Part shown: positions 12,450 to 24,042 of the stretch, in pieces
Numbering within the stretch: the stretch's first letter is position 1
Layout: every line of letters begins with the position of its first letter
Assembly (NCBI GenBank): GCA_021018815.1
Contig: JAITYX010000059.1
Coordinates: forward strand, 3,720,001-3,784,000
Direction: 5' to 3'
Length of the DNA: 64,000 nucleotides
From: Talinum fruticosum
Lineage: Eukaryota; Streptophyta; Magnoliopsida; Caryophyllales; Talinaceae
The notes under the pieces: model-generated
The model's database searches: none
What the model was told of the DNA's origin: nothing
The model's input: the letters and a program-made list of their open reading frames with translations, nothing else
Position numbers and translations under genes: made by a program

Positions 12450-12915
12450 GTTGTAAAATATCGCCTTATTGACCCCGTAGGTGAAACATCTTACTTTCCT
12501 GCCAATATTTTTTTAAAAAATAATAATGAAGCCTCAAATAGGATAATATATCAAATCCCTATAAGATAAGATGCTGAAAAGGAGTAAAATAATAGTATGA
12601 GGAAATAATTTTGGATCGATTTTAACGCAGCTTCTGTTATGGAAGTTACCAACCGTTAATAATGGAGATCATTAATCAAAATATTGTCGAAACGCGTGCC
12701 TGTATTTAAATAAGGAAAATGTCTAGAATTTAAAATTATTCGTCACATTTTTTAAGTGGGTTTTGTTAAAAATTGCAGAGATAAGATCAAATCCCCTACA
12801 GATACCATCATCATCCACGAAAGCGAGTAAAATACTACCATTAAACATTTTCAATTTTTTTTTTTTTGATCATAACATTTTCAAATTGAAAACATGGCCA
12901 GCTCCTAACTCCAAT
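12450..12915 (+). repeat. Duplicated intergenic block, copy 2 (upstream of C3)
   Basis: Second copy of the block at 4785-5240, same orientation and landmark order, placed at nearly the same distance before C3 as copy 1 before C2. Confidence 0.7.
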
Positions 12916-13479
12916 TTTTTTTTTTTTTTAATCTTTCCCAACTTTAATTAATCAAGGACATGACCCATAATCATTGGATCGAAGCCAGGAAAACGAGCAT
13001 CAATAGACGTGGATTTAAAATATTAGTGAAAGTGTTAAAATTTCGGTTTAGTGTAATTTTGATGGACAAATATCAAACAATGTATTAAATTCAGGAAAAA
13101 AATATTTATGTAAATTCCTTCAAAATAATTTTAAGTATTATAAATGAGTGGATTACCTTATCTTTTATTTAACTATATGTTGACGTGTTCACTCGGAGGG
13201 GTCAATTATATATGGATCAAACATATTTGAGTTCGGATAAAATAGTATATTATAAGTTTGGATAGAATACGAATGAATATATTTTTATTTTTGTGGGTTT
13301 CTGACCAGTCCAACGAGTTTATAGTAATTTCTTTTATTAAATGTAAACCTATTATGTTGCTTCTTAATTAAATGGATAAAATAAACGTGCTTTAAAAATA
13401 TCCATGAGTTAATACATTTTTATCAATTAAGGGTGACAATGTATACCCGCATGATCATCTATGATCATCTTTTGATTTT

Positions 13480-14530
13480 GGATGAATACTAAGAAAATCA
13501 AAATTCACGATGAAATTTATATTAAAAGATTAAGTTACCCTAAGGTTTCATTGAAAATGAGAAAGTCAAAGAAAAAAAGAGAAAAAAAATTAATTACTAA
13601 TATATCATTGGAATTGTAAAGTAATAGTTATTGTAAAATGAAAAAAGTTAGTTAAAGTTACATTATTATGAAACGAAGGGAGTATAAATTAAGTATGACT
13701 GATAGGAATATAATAGCAATCCTTTCGTTTTAATTTATATATGGCTTTAACTAACTTTCCTTATTTTATACTCTCTCCATTTCAAAATACATGTCACTTT
13801 AACTAATCTTTTTCATTTCAGAATACTTATCACTTTATAATTTTAATGACGTATTAATAAGTAGTTTACTGATTTTGTCTTTATTAATTGTTTTATTTCT
13901 TTGAAAGAATGAGCTTGTCATCACATTCAATGAGACTTCCAATATCTTATTTATAGTACAAATCCATATTGCTGGACTATTGAATGAAAACTCAATTGTT
14001 AAAAATTAACATGACCACTAGTGCATATAATTGTAATTTTTTAAAATTTTAACAGATACAAAAAGGGGGATGTGTGTTCTTGTCCAAAAATAAATAAAAT
14101 TTTAGTTTCCAATTGCAATATATCAAGCACATCCCATTGATTAGTTAATTTCTACCAAATTTATAGTATTTTATTTGATAATTAGAATCTATTTAATAAA
14201 ATGAAAAAAAAATGAATAGTTGTGATTCAATCATGATATGTGTACGGTCATAATTCATTCAACTTATGTTGATTGTCATGATTGTAGTATAGCAACAATC
14301 ACTATAACTTTTTATGTAATTATTTATTTCTTAAAAATTTCAATGACATATTATTGACTAATTTATCAATTATACCTTTATTAATTACTTTTCCTTTTTC
14401 TACGTTTTTATTATTAATAAAGTTGTAAAGACATTTTAATCTTTTAATCATCAATTTTTTAAAATTAATTCTAACTTAATAATTAATCGATAATTAAAAG
14501 CAAAAAATAAAATGAAATGAAGGGAATAAT
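13480..14530. mobile_element. Stowaway-like MITE remnants
   Basis: Typical Stowaway pieces: a right end GAAACGAAGGGAGTA at about 13671, a left end CTCTCTCCATTTCAAAATAC at about 13772 and another right end GAAATGAAGGGAATA at about 14513. They share the internal TATTAATAA...AAATTGATAA-type sequence with the copies at 23.2 and 29.6 kb. Edges are degraded and the copies appear nested. Confidence 0.5.
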
Positions 14531-14540
14531 CTCTAACTAT

Positions 14541-14639
14541 CAATCACATGGCGCCTTTAATTTTCAGGTAATAATTTAATGAAGTAATTTAAATGACTGT
14601 AACCAAAGCCAAGCCCTAACATCTTTAATCCTTATAAAT
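14541..14639 (+). promoter_or_regulatory. Promoter of C3: shared block plus TATA box
   Basis: CAATCACATGGCGCCTTTAA at 14541-14560 matches the shared promoter block of C1, C2 and C4. TATAAAT lies at 14633-14639, about 75 bases before the ATG. Confidence 0.6.
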
Positions 14640-14711
14640 GGACTTCCAACTGGCCACAGAGTTCACAACAAACAAATCAAATCAAACACCAAAACCCAAA
14701 ACTAATCAACC

Positions 14712-16470
14712 ATGAAACTCTCTCTTGTCCTCCTCTTCCTTGTCTTTGTGGTAAGGGCAGAGAGTAGTGAACTTGAGTGCGGGCCGCAAGCAGGGGAAAC
14801 TGTGCCCAGTGGGGTCGTGCTGCAGCAAATGGGGATACTGTGGCTCGACCGAGGCTTACTGTGCTGAAGGCTGTTGGGTGATGGAGCCTAATGGTCGGGT
14901 TGGGCTCGGGGTTTTGCAAGCAAATGAGATGGCATGGTCACGAGAATGATGGCATGAGCATGACAGCCTTGGCACGGTCAAGACGAACAAAGGAAGCTGC
15001 AGGTTTTGGAGACCGAAAGGGGCACGGTCGAAACCGTGCCACCAGGCACGGTCATGCCAACATGGCACGGTCGTGCCAAGTTATGGCATGACCATGCCAT
15101 GTGAGGTGTTGCTTCGGATGCTCGTTTTCTTGCCGTTTTCGTCAGTTTTTGTGTTTAATGCCTTGGGTAATTGCTTGTAAATGCTGTATTGACTGATTAG
15201 GCTATTTAATCAGTGTTAGAAACCTCCATTGATATGCAAGTGAGTAGTGTATTACAAAGTGAAGCAAGTGAGTGCTTGAGGGAAAGTCTTTGTAAATTAT
15301 TCAAGTCTAGTGCATCGGTTTCGTGGTTTTTCCCAGATTTGGGTTTTCCACGTTAAAATCTTGTGTCTCAAATCTTCTTTATTTTCTTTTGTCCAAAGTC
15401 TCATTGTTGTGAACCCCGATTCCTAACAAAGGCAACTGCCAGAAGCAATGCCCAATCAGCAACATCATCTCCAGAGAGCAGTTTGACGAAATGCTCCCGA
15501 AACGCGACACCGTGTTTTGCCCAGCTCGCGGGTTTTACACCTATGAGGCTTTCATTGAAGCTGCTGAGTCCTTTCCTGACTTTGGCAATGTTGGCGATTT
15601 CTCCATTAGGTCCAGGGATGTTGCTGCTTTTCTTGCTCAAACCTCTTTCGCGACTACTGGTACGTACAATATTATAAGTTACCAGCTACCTTGCTTATTT
15701 TCAAATTACATTTTTTGGGTCCAGAATTTTCAAATTATATAGACATGGTTAGTGCATCTTGTTGTTTTAATTAATTAACTAATTGATTGAATAATCAAAA
15801 CTAAAACAAGCGAGATGGAGCGGTGGAGTAATAGACAAATCTTATATCTGGGGATATTGCTTCGAGGCTAGACCTTCCAACGACGATTATTGTCTTCCTG
15901 ATTATGAATGGCCTTGTGCTCCTGGGAAGAAGTACTATCCGCGTGGCCCTTTCCACATTGCATAGTATGCACCTTTTACTCTCAAATTTTACTCAATTTC
16001 CTTCTTTTTCTTCTTTTCTGTGACGACTAGGCATGATTATTTGGCATGGGACTAATAAAGCGTATCATATATGCAGCAACCGCGACTATGGACGACTAGG
16101 AAAAATCTTGGGGTTGGATCTTCTATCTGACCTGGATCTGGTGACAACCGACCCAGTTGTTTCCTTCAAAACTGCCATTTTGCTCTGGATGACCTCTCCA
16201 TCACGCACACCATCTTGCCATGACGTTGTGAGTGGAAAGTGGAAGCCATCTTATGCAGACTATGTCGCAGGGCGACTACCTGGGTATGGTTTGACCACAA
16301 ATATACTTACTGAGGGTTCCGAATGTGGTAACGGTCCGAATTAAGATGGTGAAGATCGAATTTGGTACTACAAAAGAGCTTGTGATATCTTAGGAATCGC
16401 CTATGGTAACTACCTTGATTGCTACTATCAACACCCTTTCGACAAGCATTCCTTGGAGGCTTTTGTTTAG
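14712..16470 (+). pseudogene. Chitinase copy C3: hevein + GH19 split by a solo LTR
   Basis: Exon 1 is in two pieces (14712-14871 and 15434-15659) around the solo LTR; exon 2 is 15811-15964 and exon 3 is 16077-16470. The signal peptide is MKLSLVLLFLVFVV. After QCGPQAG the hevein frame changes at the G-run near 14793-14796, where two bases are missing relative to C4; the hevein then reads [20 protein letters not shown]. Removing the LTR and one copy of its target duplication rejoins AEG|NCQKQCP. The first catalytic Glu is Ala (SFATTG) and the second is Arg (FEAR). A TAA at 16342-16344 (after GNGPN) stops exon 3 about 42 codons early; sequence similar to the family tail continues to a TAG at 16468. 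With a frameshift, an insertion, a nonsense codon and both catalytic residues gone, this is a clear pseudogene. Confidence 0.88.
14872..15428 (+). mobile_element. Solo LTR (copia type) inside the hevein exon of C3
   Basis: 557 bases starting TGTTGGGTGA and ending GATTCCTAACA, flanked by a perfect 5-bp target duplication AAGGC (14867-14871 and 15429-15433). The GGGTTTTCCACGTTAAAA motif near its end is typical of plant copia LTRs. It contains several inverted GGCACGGTCGTGCC-like words at 14980-15100. The LTR falls between the sixth and seventh hevein cysteines. Confidence 0.9.
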
Positions 16471-16523
16471 AGTACTAAGACTAGATGGACTCATCTTTGT
16501 TTCAGATTTCAGTTGTACTACTT

Positions 16524-16529
16524 AATAAA
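16524..16529 (+). terminator. Poly(A) signal of C3
   Basis: AATAAA 54 bases after the C3 tail stop, same context as C1. Confidence 0.5.
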
Positions 16530-16879
16530 ACCTTTGCATGTCTTCAATTAGACATGTTTGTTATTGTTGGTTTTTATTTTTCGTTATCACTTGTACCAAC
16601 TTGTATTAATACTAATAATTATTATTAGCTTTAGTTATATGCATGTTTTAACCCAAAAATTACCCCAAAAAGCTAATCTCTTGCAGCTGCCATATCTTTT
16701 TCATAAAAGCGATCTTATTCAAGAACTCCTCGACTTTGAGTGATATCAGATACGTAATTCCAATTAAAAAAATAAGAACTAAAATATGGGAATGAGTGAT
16801 TCCATTTAATCATGATAAATTTCACATTTTTTATTATTCGGGTGATGATATGTGTCTTATATGAACACTTTTAAAGTAT

Positions 16880-18364
16880 TGTTGAGAAAATATTTACCGC
16901 AAGTGCACGGTGTAGCTGTAGTTAAGAATCGGCAAGTACAGATCGTGTCCACAAGGAACTCGTTTTCAAATACTAAATCCACTTAAAAACTCTAATCTAG
17001 GTAAAAACTCAGTTCGACGAGTGATTTGGTTTTGGATTCAACTAGAAATAAAATAACTATGAGAGATCAATGAATAACAAGCCTTAGATTGAGATTAATT
17101 ACACTACTATGTCTGAAATCAACATCAAATACCGCTTGAGATTTGACTATGCTAGTATTATAGAAGGGGAGATACCAAATTAAACCTATCTTCGCCTACT
17201 TTCGAAGGTCAAAGATTAATCTTGCACAATCTAATCACCTATTTTCATAGGATTAACAAAGGAGAAAAATCATAAAGAAAAATCTCATAACCCCGATTTA
17301 AACCTTAATTATTTTCATAATAAAGTTCTAATCGCTCACAACGTCATTCTAGGTAAGTTTTCATCTTTCGATGTTTACAAAACCCCAATAAAAATATATG
17401 AGTCCTCTTTCGAGGAAATCAATGAAAAAGTGATGAGCGAAGTGAATTCTAACCTAACAAGCATAGAACAATTCAATTGGCATTCAATTCATGATTATCA
17501 AGGCATAATAGGGATCAATCCTAACCTAAGTAGAGAAATTAGCCCCTAAACATGATACTAAACAATTGACAGAATTTAGGGAACATAGCCATGGAGAAAC
17601 GAAGAGAAATTGTGAAGAAAAGATAAAGAGAAGAAATTACGATTACCGAATAAAAACTTGAAGCCATTCAATCATACAAAAACTTGAAGTAGAAAAGTAG
17701 AATTGAGTGTTCTTTAGTCTCTTCTTGGGGGCTGCCTCTCGAAAACCCTAGCTAAAATTTAGAATTCTGGAAAAGATCCCTAAAAATTACAATTTGGAAA
17801 CTTAAATATCCGCGGAAACAGATAGTCGCACGGCCGTGCGGGGTCGCACGGGGTACCGTGCGGATTTCTGCGGCGGTTTCGCACGGTCGTGCGGGTCTCG
17901 CACGGTCTACCGTGCGAAAACTCTGAACTCTCCGGACAATTCAGTACGGCCGTGCAGATTCTCGCACGGGTGCTGTGCACGACTTCAACTACGTAACTTC
18001 TCGCACGGCCGTGCGATATGCGCACAGGGGTCGTGCGGCCTTTCTTGACTTCGGACCCTTCGCTCGATGATTTGCACGGCTGTGCGGATTCGCACGAGGG
18101 GCCGTGCAAGGTCTCTTGGTGTGCTTTAGGCTTCTTCTTTGCCTCCTCTTGGGTCCGAACTCTCCTCTTCATCGCTTTTCATCAAATTTGTCTCGAATCA
18201 CTCGAATTTAAGCCCAAAAACCCGAAATAAAGAGATTTACGAGCTTAGGTGACGATAAAGAGTAAATAGACAAAATCTAACCCAAAACTGAATAAATATA
18301 ATTGAAATCATTACGGAATTGGGTTAAATAATGTCTTAAAATCCAGTAAAAACGAGGTTTAACA
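16880..18364 (-). mobile_element. Gypsy-type LTR with palindromic GCACGG(C/T)CGTGC cluster
   Basis: Starts TGTTGAGAAAATATTTACCG and ends GGTTTAACA on the plus strand. Immediately right is a purine tract read on the minus strand (TGCATGGGGAG), so this is the 3' LTR of a minus-strand element. The ACCGCAAGTGCACGG stretch near the left edge is common in plant Ty3/gypsy elements. At 17825-18115 it carries at least six near-palindromic GCACGGCCGTGC-like words. Frames here are not genes. Confidence 0.6.
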
Positions 18365-18680
18365 ACTCCCCATGCATAGCTCTTGCTTGTCCTCAAGCAA
18401 GACTATCAATTAACGATCCGGGGTTAAAACCTTGTATTCACCCTCCTCAAGTAACGAGTTAACAGTTCAATACATAGGGATGACCATACATAAAGACAAC
18501 TTATTCAAAGTATTATACTTCTATGAAAACTTGCCTGAAAACTTCAATGACTACAATGCTTGGTTGCAATGCACAATTGTCTCATGTTGAACTACAATCA
18601 CACTCATGACGCCCTCAAACAAATGACTTTTTATTCAGACGTGAGAAATAGTAGAAAAACAACATGATAAGGGGAAATGA
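18365..18680 (-). mobile_element. Stub of gypsy internal region
   Basis: Follows the LTR; includes CTCTTGCTTGTCCTCAAGCAA, frequent just inside gypsy 3' LTRs. Non-coding and cut off where the 18.68 kb duplicated segment begins. Confidence 0.45.
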
Positions 18681-18681
18681 T

Positions 18682-19525
18682 TTATTTAAATAATTTTCTT
18701 TTGAGAAGGAAGAAATTAGTTGCTTTTTATTCATTAAAAGTTTAAGATCTAATATTTCCTTCTCAACTATGCCCTCCAATGGCGTAATTATTACTTAATT
18801 AGACTTTTTGTCAAATTGAAAAATAAAGTTTTATACTCCCTCCATTTTAAGATAACTATCGCTTTAACTAACTTTTTTTATAATATTTATCATTTTATAA
18901 TTCCAATTACATATTTACGTAGGCTTTGGATAATTTGACTAAGAAAAAACTACTTATATAAAGGGCATAATTAAAAAAATCAAAATTATGATATTAGGCA
19001 TAGCAAACATTTTGTTTTTAAAATAATTATATTTGGATTGGGTTCTTCACAGAAGGAGAAAATGAAGAAAATATAAATATAAATATAAATATAAAAAAAC
19101 CTTCTTTCTTTATTTTTTAACCAAACTTTTCCTTATTAATTGTTTTTCTTCCCTCTCTATCTTTCATTGACATTTCCTATGAAATAGTGTGGGCAATTTG
19201 AATCTTTAAAGTTAAAAATTATCCTATAATTTGTGTTAGAAAATTTGTGTATTAAACGTAAATTAATAATTATTTTTTTGGTGCAAATGTAAATCAATAA
19301 TATATTTTTATATACTGAGATTATTATATGTTGATATAAAATTTAAATAAACTTCTTACTCTATTAATTTTGTTTAAATGTTTTGGATAACATGTTTGTT
19401 GAGACCACACAACAGATGAATGATCAATTTTCAAAGATAAGCAGTTCAAGCAGAAGCATAGGTTCACTTATTGATGAAATTCTTATGAGGAAAAATCTAT
19501 GACTGTACCAATTACAAGAAAAGAC
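18682..19525 (+). repeat. Segmental duplication, copy A part 1
   Basis: Matches about 61825-62672 in the same orientation through many landmarks, from TTTTGAGAAGGAAGAAATTA through TGAAATAGTGTGGGCAATTT to ACTGTACCAATTACAAGAA. Non-coding. Confidence 0.8.
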
Positions 19526-19576
19526 CTCATGATAGTGAATATGGTCCTTACCATCCATCCATGCATAACGTTGTCC

Positions 19577-19854
19577 AGAGCATTTGCAATTCGTGATCCA
19601 AAATTTTGGATCATATGTTGAGAGCCTAAACCGTCTACCTCATCCCACAATTTAACTTTTTGGAATTTAATTTATCACCTCTACACCTCTTGGATCACCA
19701 AACATATTTAATTTAGTTTTTAGTATTTTTATTTTTATTTTTCATGCCAAATACATTTTCCAATGACTACAAGTGACTCCATAACAAAAAAAAAAAAACT
19801 CCTTAAACTGCGTGCAATAAATTTGGATTATGTGATCCCCATTACAAATGCTCT
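19577..19854. mobile_element. Short MITE with AGAGCATTTG inverted ends
   Basis: Left end AGAGCATTTGCAAT...GTGATCC and right end GGAT...GTGATC...ATTACAAATGCTCT are inverted copies. About 278 bases, non-coding. The target duplication is not clear. Confidence 0.55.
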
Positions 19855-20716
19855 AACTTATTGTTAATTTAGACGGTGAAGATGTTATTAATTGTGAGCC
19901 AATATTTGGGTTATTTATAAGGGGATGGAAAAAGTTACTGAAAACCTAACAATTATATAACATTTGCCTTATGTAACATGTTGGAGTTATTAGCCACTAT
20001 GTTCACCGAAGCAATAACGGTACATAGAGCCAAACTATTGATAAATATTTAAGTACCCAAGAGAGCTAGCTATATCAGAGTGATTATGCTAGACTTAAGT
20101 CCTATAATTTTTCATTTGTTATGGCTCGGCCCTTTATGGAAAATTTTGGTGCGTAAAGCCTCTTCTTTTATATTTTCAGAGAAAGAAAATTGATATATAA
20201 TTTATTCGAAGCTGTTTCAAATATGAGAATGATGCATAATATGTGCAATTCTTTTTTTCCCTCATGGAACATGTGGAATATTCAGTTGGTAAACAACTAC
20301 AAAAAAAAAAAAAAAAAAACCCCTAAAAGACAGGTCTATTAATTGAAGAACCCGTATCTTAAAAACAGTCCCTAGTGAGACCAAAACTTCTGGTTAAGTG
20401 CGCCATCTATGAACTACCGCTCATATAAACTAGGTGTATAAAACAGTTTCTATCGAAGAATTAATAATGAGCTTAGTCTCCAAATTCTTCTGAATTACAG
20501 ACTACATATTATGGTCTCAAATTGGGTGGGGAATTATGTCGTTCTCTTACTGAGATATGACAATACGGACCCTAATTGGTCTCAATTGGAGAATGCGTAG
20601 GGCCCGTCTCCGATAGAGTCCGAATATCTTGGTCACTAAGGTCGCTTTGGACTTGAGATCAAGCGATAAAAATCGGTCTCTAAGTTTAAATTGTAGTTGT
20701 AGGTTTTGGAATGAAT

Positions 20717-21002
20717 TGTTAGAATATAAATCTATTTATAAACCTTTAATTATCAATTTAAACTTTTTGTTGAGTAAGCTCAAAAGTCTTTTTAAGTTAA
20801 AGATCTCATAATTAAATTTTAACTTTCATATTGATTATTACACAAGATAAGGAGGTGCTGCATCCACACTTTAAGCCCAAAGAGTATACACAAGGTAAGA
20901 CAATGAAGATGTTATTAACAACCTCCATATTGTTGGAGTATAAACCTATTCCAGGGACTTGAGTCATTAACTTAAATTTTTAATTGAGTTGGTTTTTCAA
21001 TA
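20717..21002 (+). mobile_element. Degenerate TRIM element
   Basis: Two related terminal units, TGTTAGAATATAAATCTATT at 20717 and TGTTGGAGTATAAACCTATT at 20931, enclose a short interior containing CATCCACACTTTAAGCCCAAA. This is the same layout as the better preserved TRIM at 56519-56798. Confidence 0.55.
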
Positions 21003-21221
21003 TGAATATTTTCAATTCCATTCTCTATTAATTAACTTGTAATATGATTTTGTATTTTAGAGACCAATTATGTGTATGCGCGTATGTATGTATGTATTTT
21101 TCATATGTGCGTATATATTGTATATACAAGTTCAAAGCATGAAAAGTTTTTATTAAGAACTTAATTGAAATACGAACTAATGATGGTGAAGTTGATACAA
21201 TGTAGTATGCCGGTAGACGCA

Positions 21222-21227
21222 TTTATT
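21222..21227 (-). terminator. Poly(A) signal of C4
   Basis: AATAAA on the minus strand 45 bases after the C4 stop. Confidence 0.5.
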
Positions 21228-21271
21228 AGCTACCTGTTAGAGATAACATAGATATACTCTTAGTTAGTACC

Positions 21272-22946
21272 CTAAATGGAAGCCCGAAAGAGGTCCGGAC
21301 CGAAAGGCTGCTGATTGTAGCAATCAAGGTAATCACCGTGGTCGATCCCAAGAATATCACAATATCTTCTGTAGAACCCCATCCGATACTCACTATCTAT
21401 ATTCCAAATACCTGTACCACATTCTCGAACACCGTTAAGTATATTTATGGTCACCCCATATCCAGGTACTCGCCCTGCGTTAATGTCTGATTCAGATGGT
21501 ACCCATTTTCCGGACATAACATCATGGCAAGATGGCTTGTTCGATCGGGAGGTCATCCAAATATAAATGGCGGTTTTGAAGGAAATAACTCCGTCCGTTG
21601 CCACGAGATCTGGCTCGGATAGAAGTAGATCATCCAATCCTAATGCTTCTCCTACTTGTCCATAATTATAGTTGCTGCATCATATCATTAGCACATGTCG
21701 AATCAATCAGCATCTTAGGTTCACGTGGAGGGCTAACATGGCAGAACCAACAAAGAACAAAAAGATAGGAGATTTGACACAAGACCACGCCTTTGACTCC
21801 TTGGGGAGGGGGCTTGACTCAGCAAAAGGAAAAAAAAAACTAGAATTGTATGACACAGTAATTACATGAAAAAAGATATAGTTGTATCAGATTGTGCAGA
21901 GGTTAAAATTTTACATAATTTGGCCTTGATAAATCAAATATTACATATAAGTTCAAGTGAGATTTGGTAAAGCCAATTGATTATGTAAATATAGGAATTT
22001 ACTTTTGTTGATTATTGACATAACAACAAGAAGAAGAAGATAAACTGGAGTAAAAAGGGACATACTATTGAAGTCGGAAGGGGCCACGGGGAAAATATCT
22101 CTTTCCAGGGACGCAAGGCCAGCGATCATCGGTAACACAATAAGTTGGACCGTATGGTGGAAATAAGCAATACCCCCATGAGTACGGTCCGTCTGGAGCT
22201 TCGGGCCATCCAGCTGTTTGAATTTTTCATTTTTTAAGAAGCAAAAAGAGAATTGTGTCAATTTAGTAGTGATTATTATAATTGTATTGTATTGCTTTTT
22301 ATGATTACTACCAGACTAAAAATACAAAACAACCATAACCCTCATTCTAGTGCGGAGTTATTCCGGTCACTTTTATTCATGATTTCTCGGTTAGGTTCAG
22401 GTTGAAAAATTCGTGATTATATGATTATATCTCAGGTCAATTTTTAACAATTTATTCAATTTATTCGATCATTGATAAGTCAAGTAGTATATATAGCCAA
22501 GGCATATTAGAGAAATATAGTCACATACCATTAGTCGTGTAAGAGGTTTGGGCTAGAAAAGCAGCAATGTCCCTCTTCCTAGTGGTGTCATTCCCGACAT
22601 TCCCAAACTCAGGGAAGGATTTGGCAGCTTCAATGAAAGCCTCATAGGTGTAAACCCCTTGAGCTCGGCAACGCTCGTCATTACGGTGCAAGAGCATCTC
22701 CTCAAACTGCTCTCTGGAGATAACGCTGGTGAGGCCCTCATCTGGGCATTGTATCTGGCAATTGCCTTCACCACAGTAATCATCGGTGTCGCCACAGTGT
22801 CCCCAGATGCTGCAGCACAGTCCCTCTCGGCACCGCTTTCCCCCTGCTTGCTCCCCGCACTGATATTCTTCACTCTCTCCCCTTCTTACAACAAAAAGGA
22901 GGAGGAGGAGCAGGAGATAGAATTTCACGGGTGGTGATGTTATCAT
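21272..22946 (-). CDS. Chitinase copy C4: intact hevein + GH19-like protein lacking both catalytic Glu
   Basis: The only uninterrupted copy. Exons 22946-22529, 22213-22066 and 21674-21272 have GT-AG borders and total 969 bases (322 aa plus stop). Residues 1 to about 25 form a signal peptide with a seven-Leu core. A hevein domain at about 29-68 has all eight cysteines (30, 39, 44, 45, 51, 58, 63, 67) and the [15 protein letters not shown] chitin-binding loop; the second binding aromatic of hevein is His here. The GH19-like domain starts at about residue 77 without a proline hinge. At the first catalytic Glu (HETTG in active enzymes) it reads YTTNA, Thr137; at the second (FKAE or FKQE) it reads LFPP, Pro159. 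The [15 protein letters not shown] and [11 protein letters not shown] motifs remain. Family knowledge says loss of both acids should abolish hydrolysis, so a secreted chitin-binding, lectin-like role is inferred. Confidence 0.88.
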
Positions 22947-23002
22947 AGCTGGTTTTGGTTTTTGGTGTTTGCTGTGATTTGTTTTAGTGGGTTTGGGGTG
23001 TC

Positions 23003-23070
23003 TTTTATAAGAAGGTTCGAGCTTACTTTTTTAGCTTATGTAGAATTAAATGCACCATGTGATTGATAAT
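23003..23070 (-). promoter_or_regulatory. Promoter of C4: TATA box and shared block
   Basis: On the minus strand TATAAAA lies at about 23009-23003, 57 bases before the ATG. The shared block ATCAATCACATGGTGCATTT lies at about 23068-23049, as in C1-C3, which supports coregulation. Confidence 0.6.
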
Positions 23071-23219
23071 TCTTTTATATTCATTCCTTTGAGCTACATG
23101 CATGATCATGATCTCTTGATTTATCAAGGAAAAAAAAAAAAAAAGGCAACTGGCTGTCACCTTGGAAGTTGGAAGGATATTCAATTCGAATTGTTGTATT
23201 TGAAATATCATTTTGTTGC

Positions 23220-23497
23220 TATATTTTTCTATTTTAAAATACTTGTTACTTTAAAATTATAAAAAACATACAAAAACATACAAAAATTATGAAAAAATTT
23301 ATATTAAAAGACTAAATTGTCCTAAGGTTTTCATTGGAAGTGAAGAAAATTAATAAAAAAAAGAGAGAAAAAGCAATTATAATAAGGATAAAATTGGCAA
23401 ATTAGTCGTTAATAAATCATTGAAATTGTAAAATCACATATATTATGAAATAAAAAAAAATAGTTCAAGTGACATGTATTGTGAGACGGAAGGAGTA
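23220..23497. mobile_element. Stowaway MITE upstream of C4
   Basis: Left part TTTTAAAATACTTGTTACTTTAAA and right end GTGAGACGGAAGGAGTA. The internal AAGACTAAATTGTCCTAAGGTTTTCATTGGAAG-type sequence is shared with the copies at 13.5 and 29.6 kb. Confidence 0.6.
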
Positions 23498-24042
23498 CCA
23501 CGTTAGTTTTCCATGGATAGTGAATTAAGGGCAAAATCTGACTGCTCCAAGTAGTTGTTAATGCTAGCGGAGGTATAACTCCTATGAAATAATATTCTTT
23601 TCATTTTAAAATGATTGTCACTTTTTTTAACTATGGGTATATTATTTTAGTAAGATTTAGGTGGAAAGCGCCAAGCAGGAACACGTTGAAACTTCTATAT
23701 GAGAAAAGGTTTTAATGTTGAACCCTCAATAAAATGCTCAAATGACCTTAATATATATCAAATATCCTAAAAAGAATTTAGAAAAATAATGAGAAGAAAT
23801 AAGTTTAGATCTCTTGTGTTCCCCATCAGGGTAGCTTCCACCATTAATCAAGGAGATAACGCATTTATCATCTGCTAAAGTTGTCAAAATCAATGTGTGC
23901 CTCATTAATTAAGAGTATTTAACGTGAATTTCTTTTCCCTTTAATTTGTGTGGGTGATGATATGTACAGTATATAGCAAGAAATGCCTTGTACTTTTAAT
24001 TTTAACTTAAATTAATATATTATATAATTTAAAATAATACCC

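Noticed and set aside
17780..18230. Frames of 130, 70 and 70 codons
   Set aside because: Caused by the GCACGG palindrome cluster in a gypsy LTR; no codon bias or domain.
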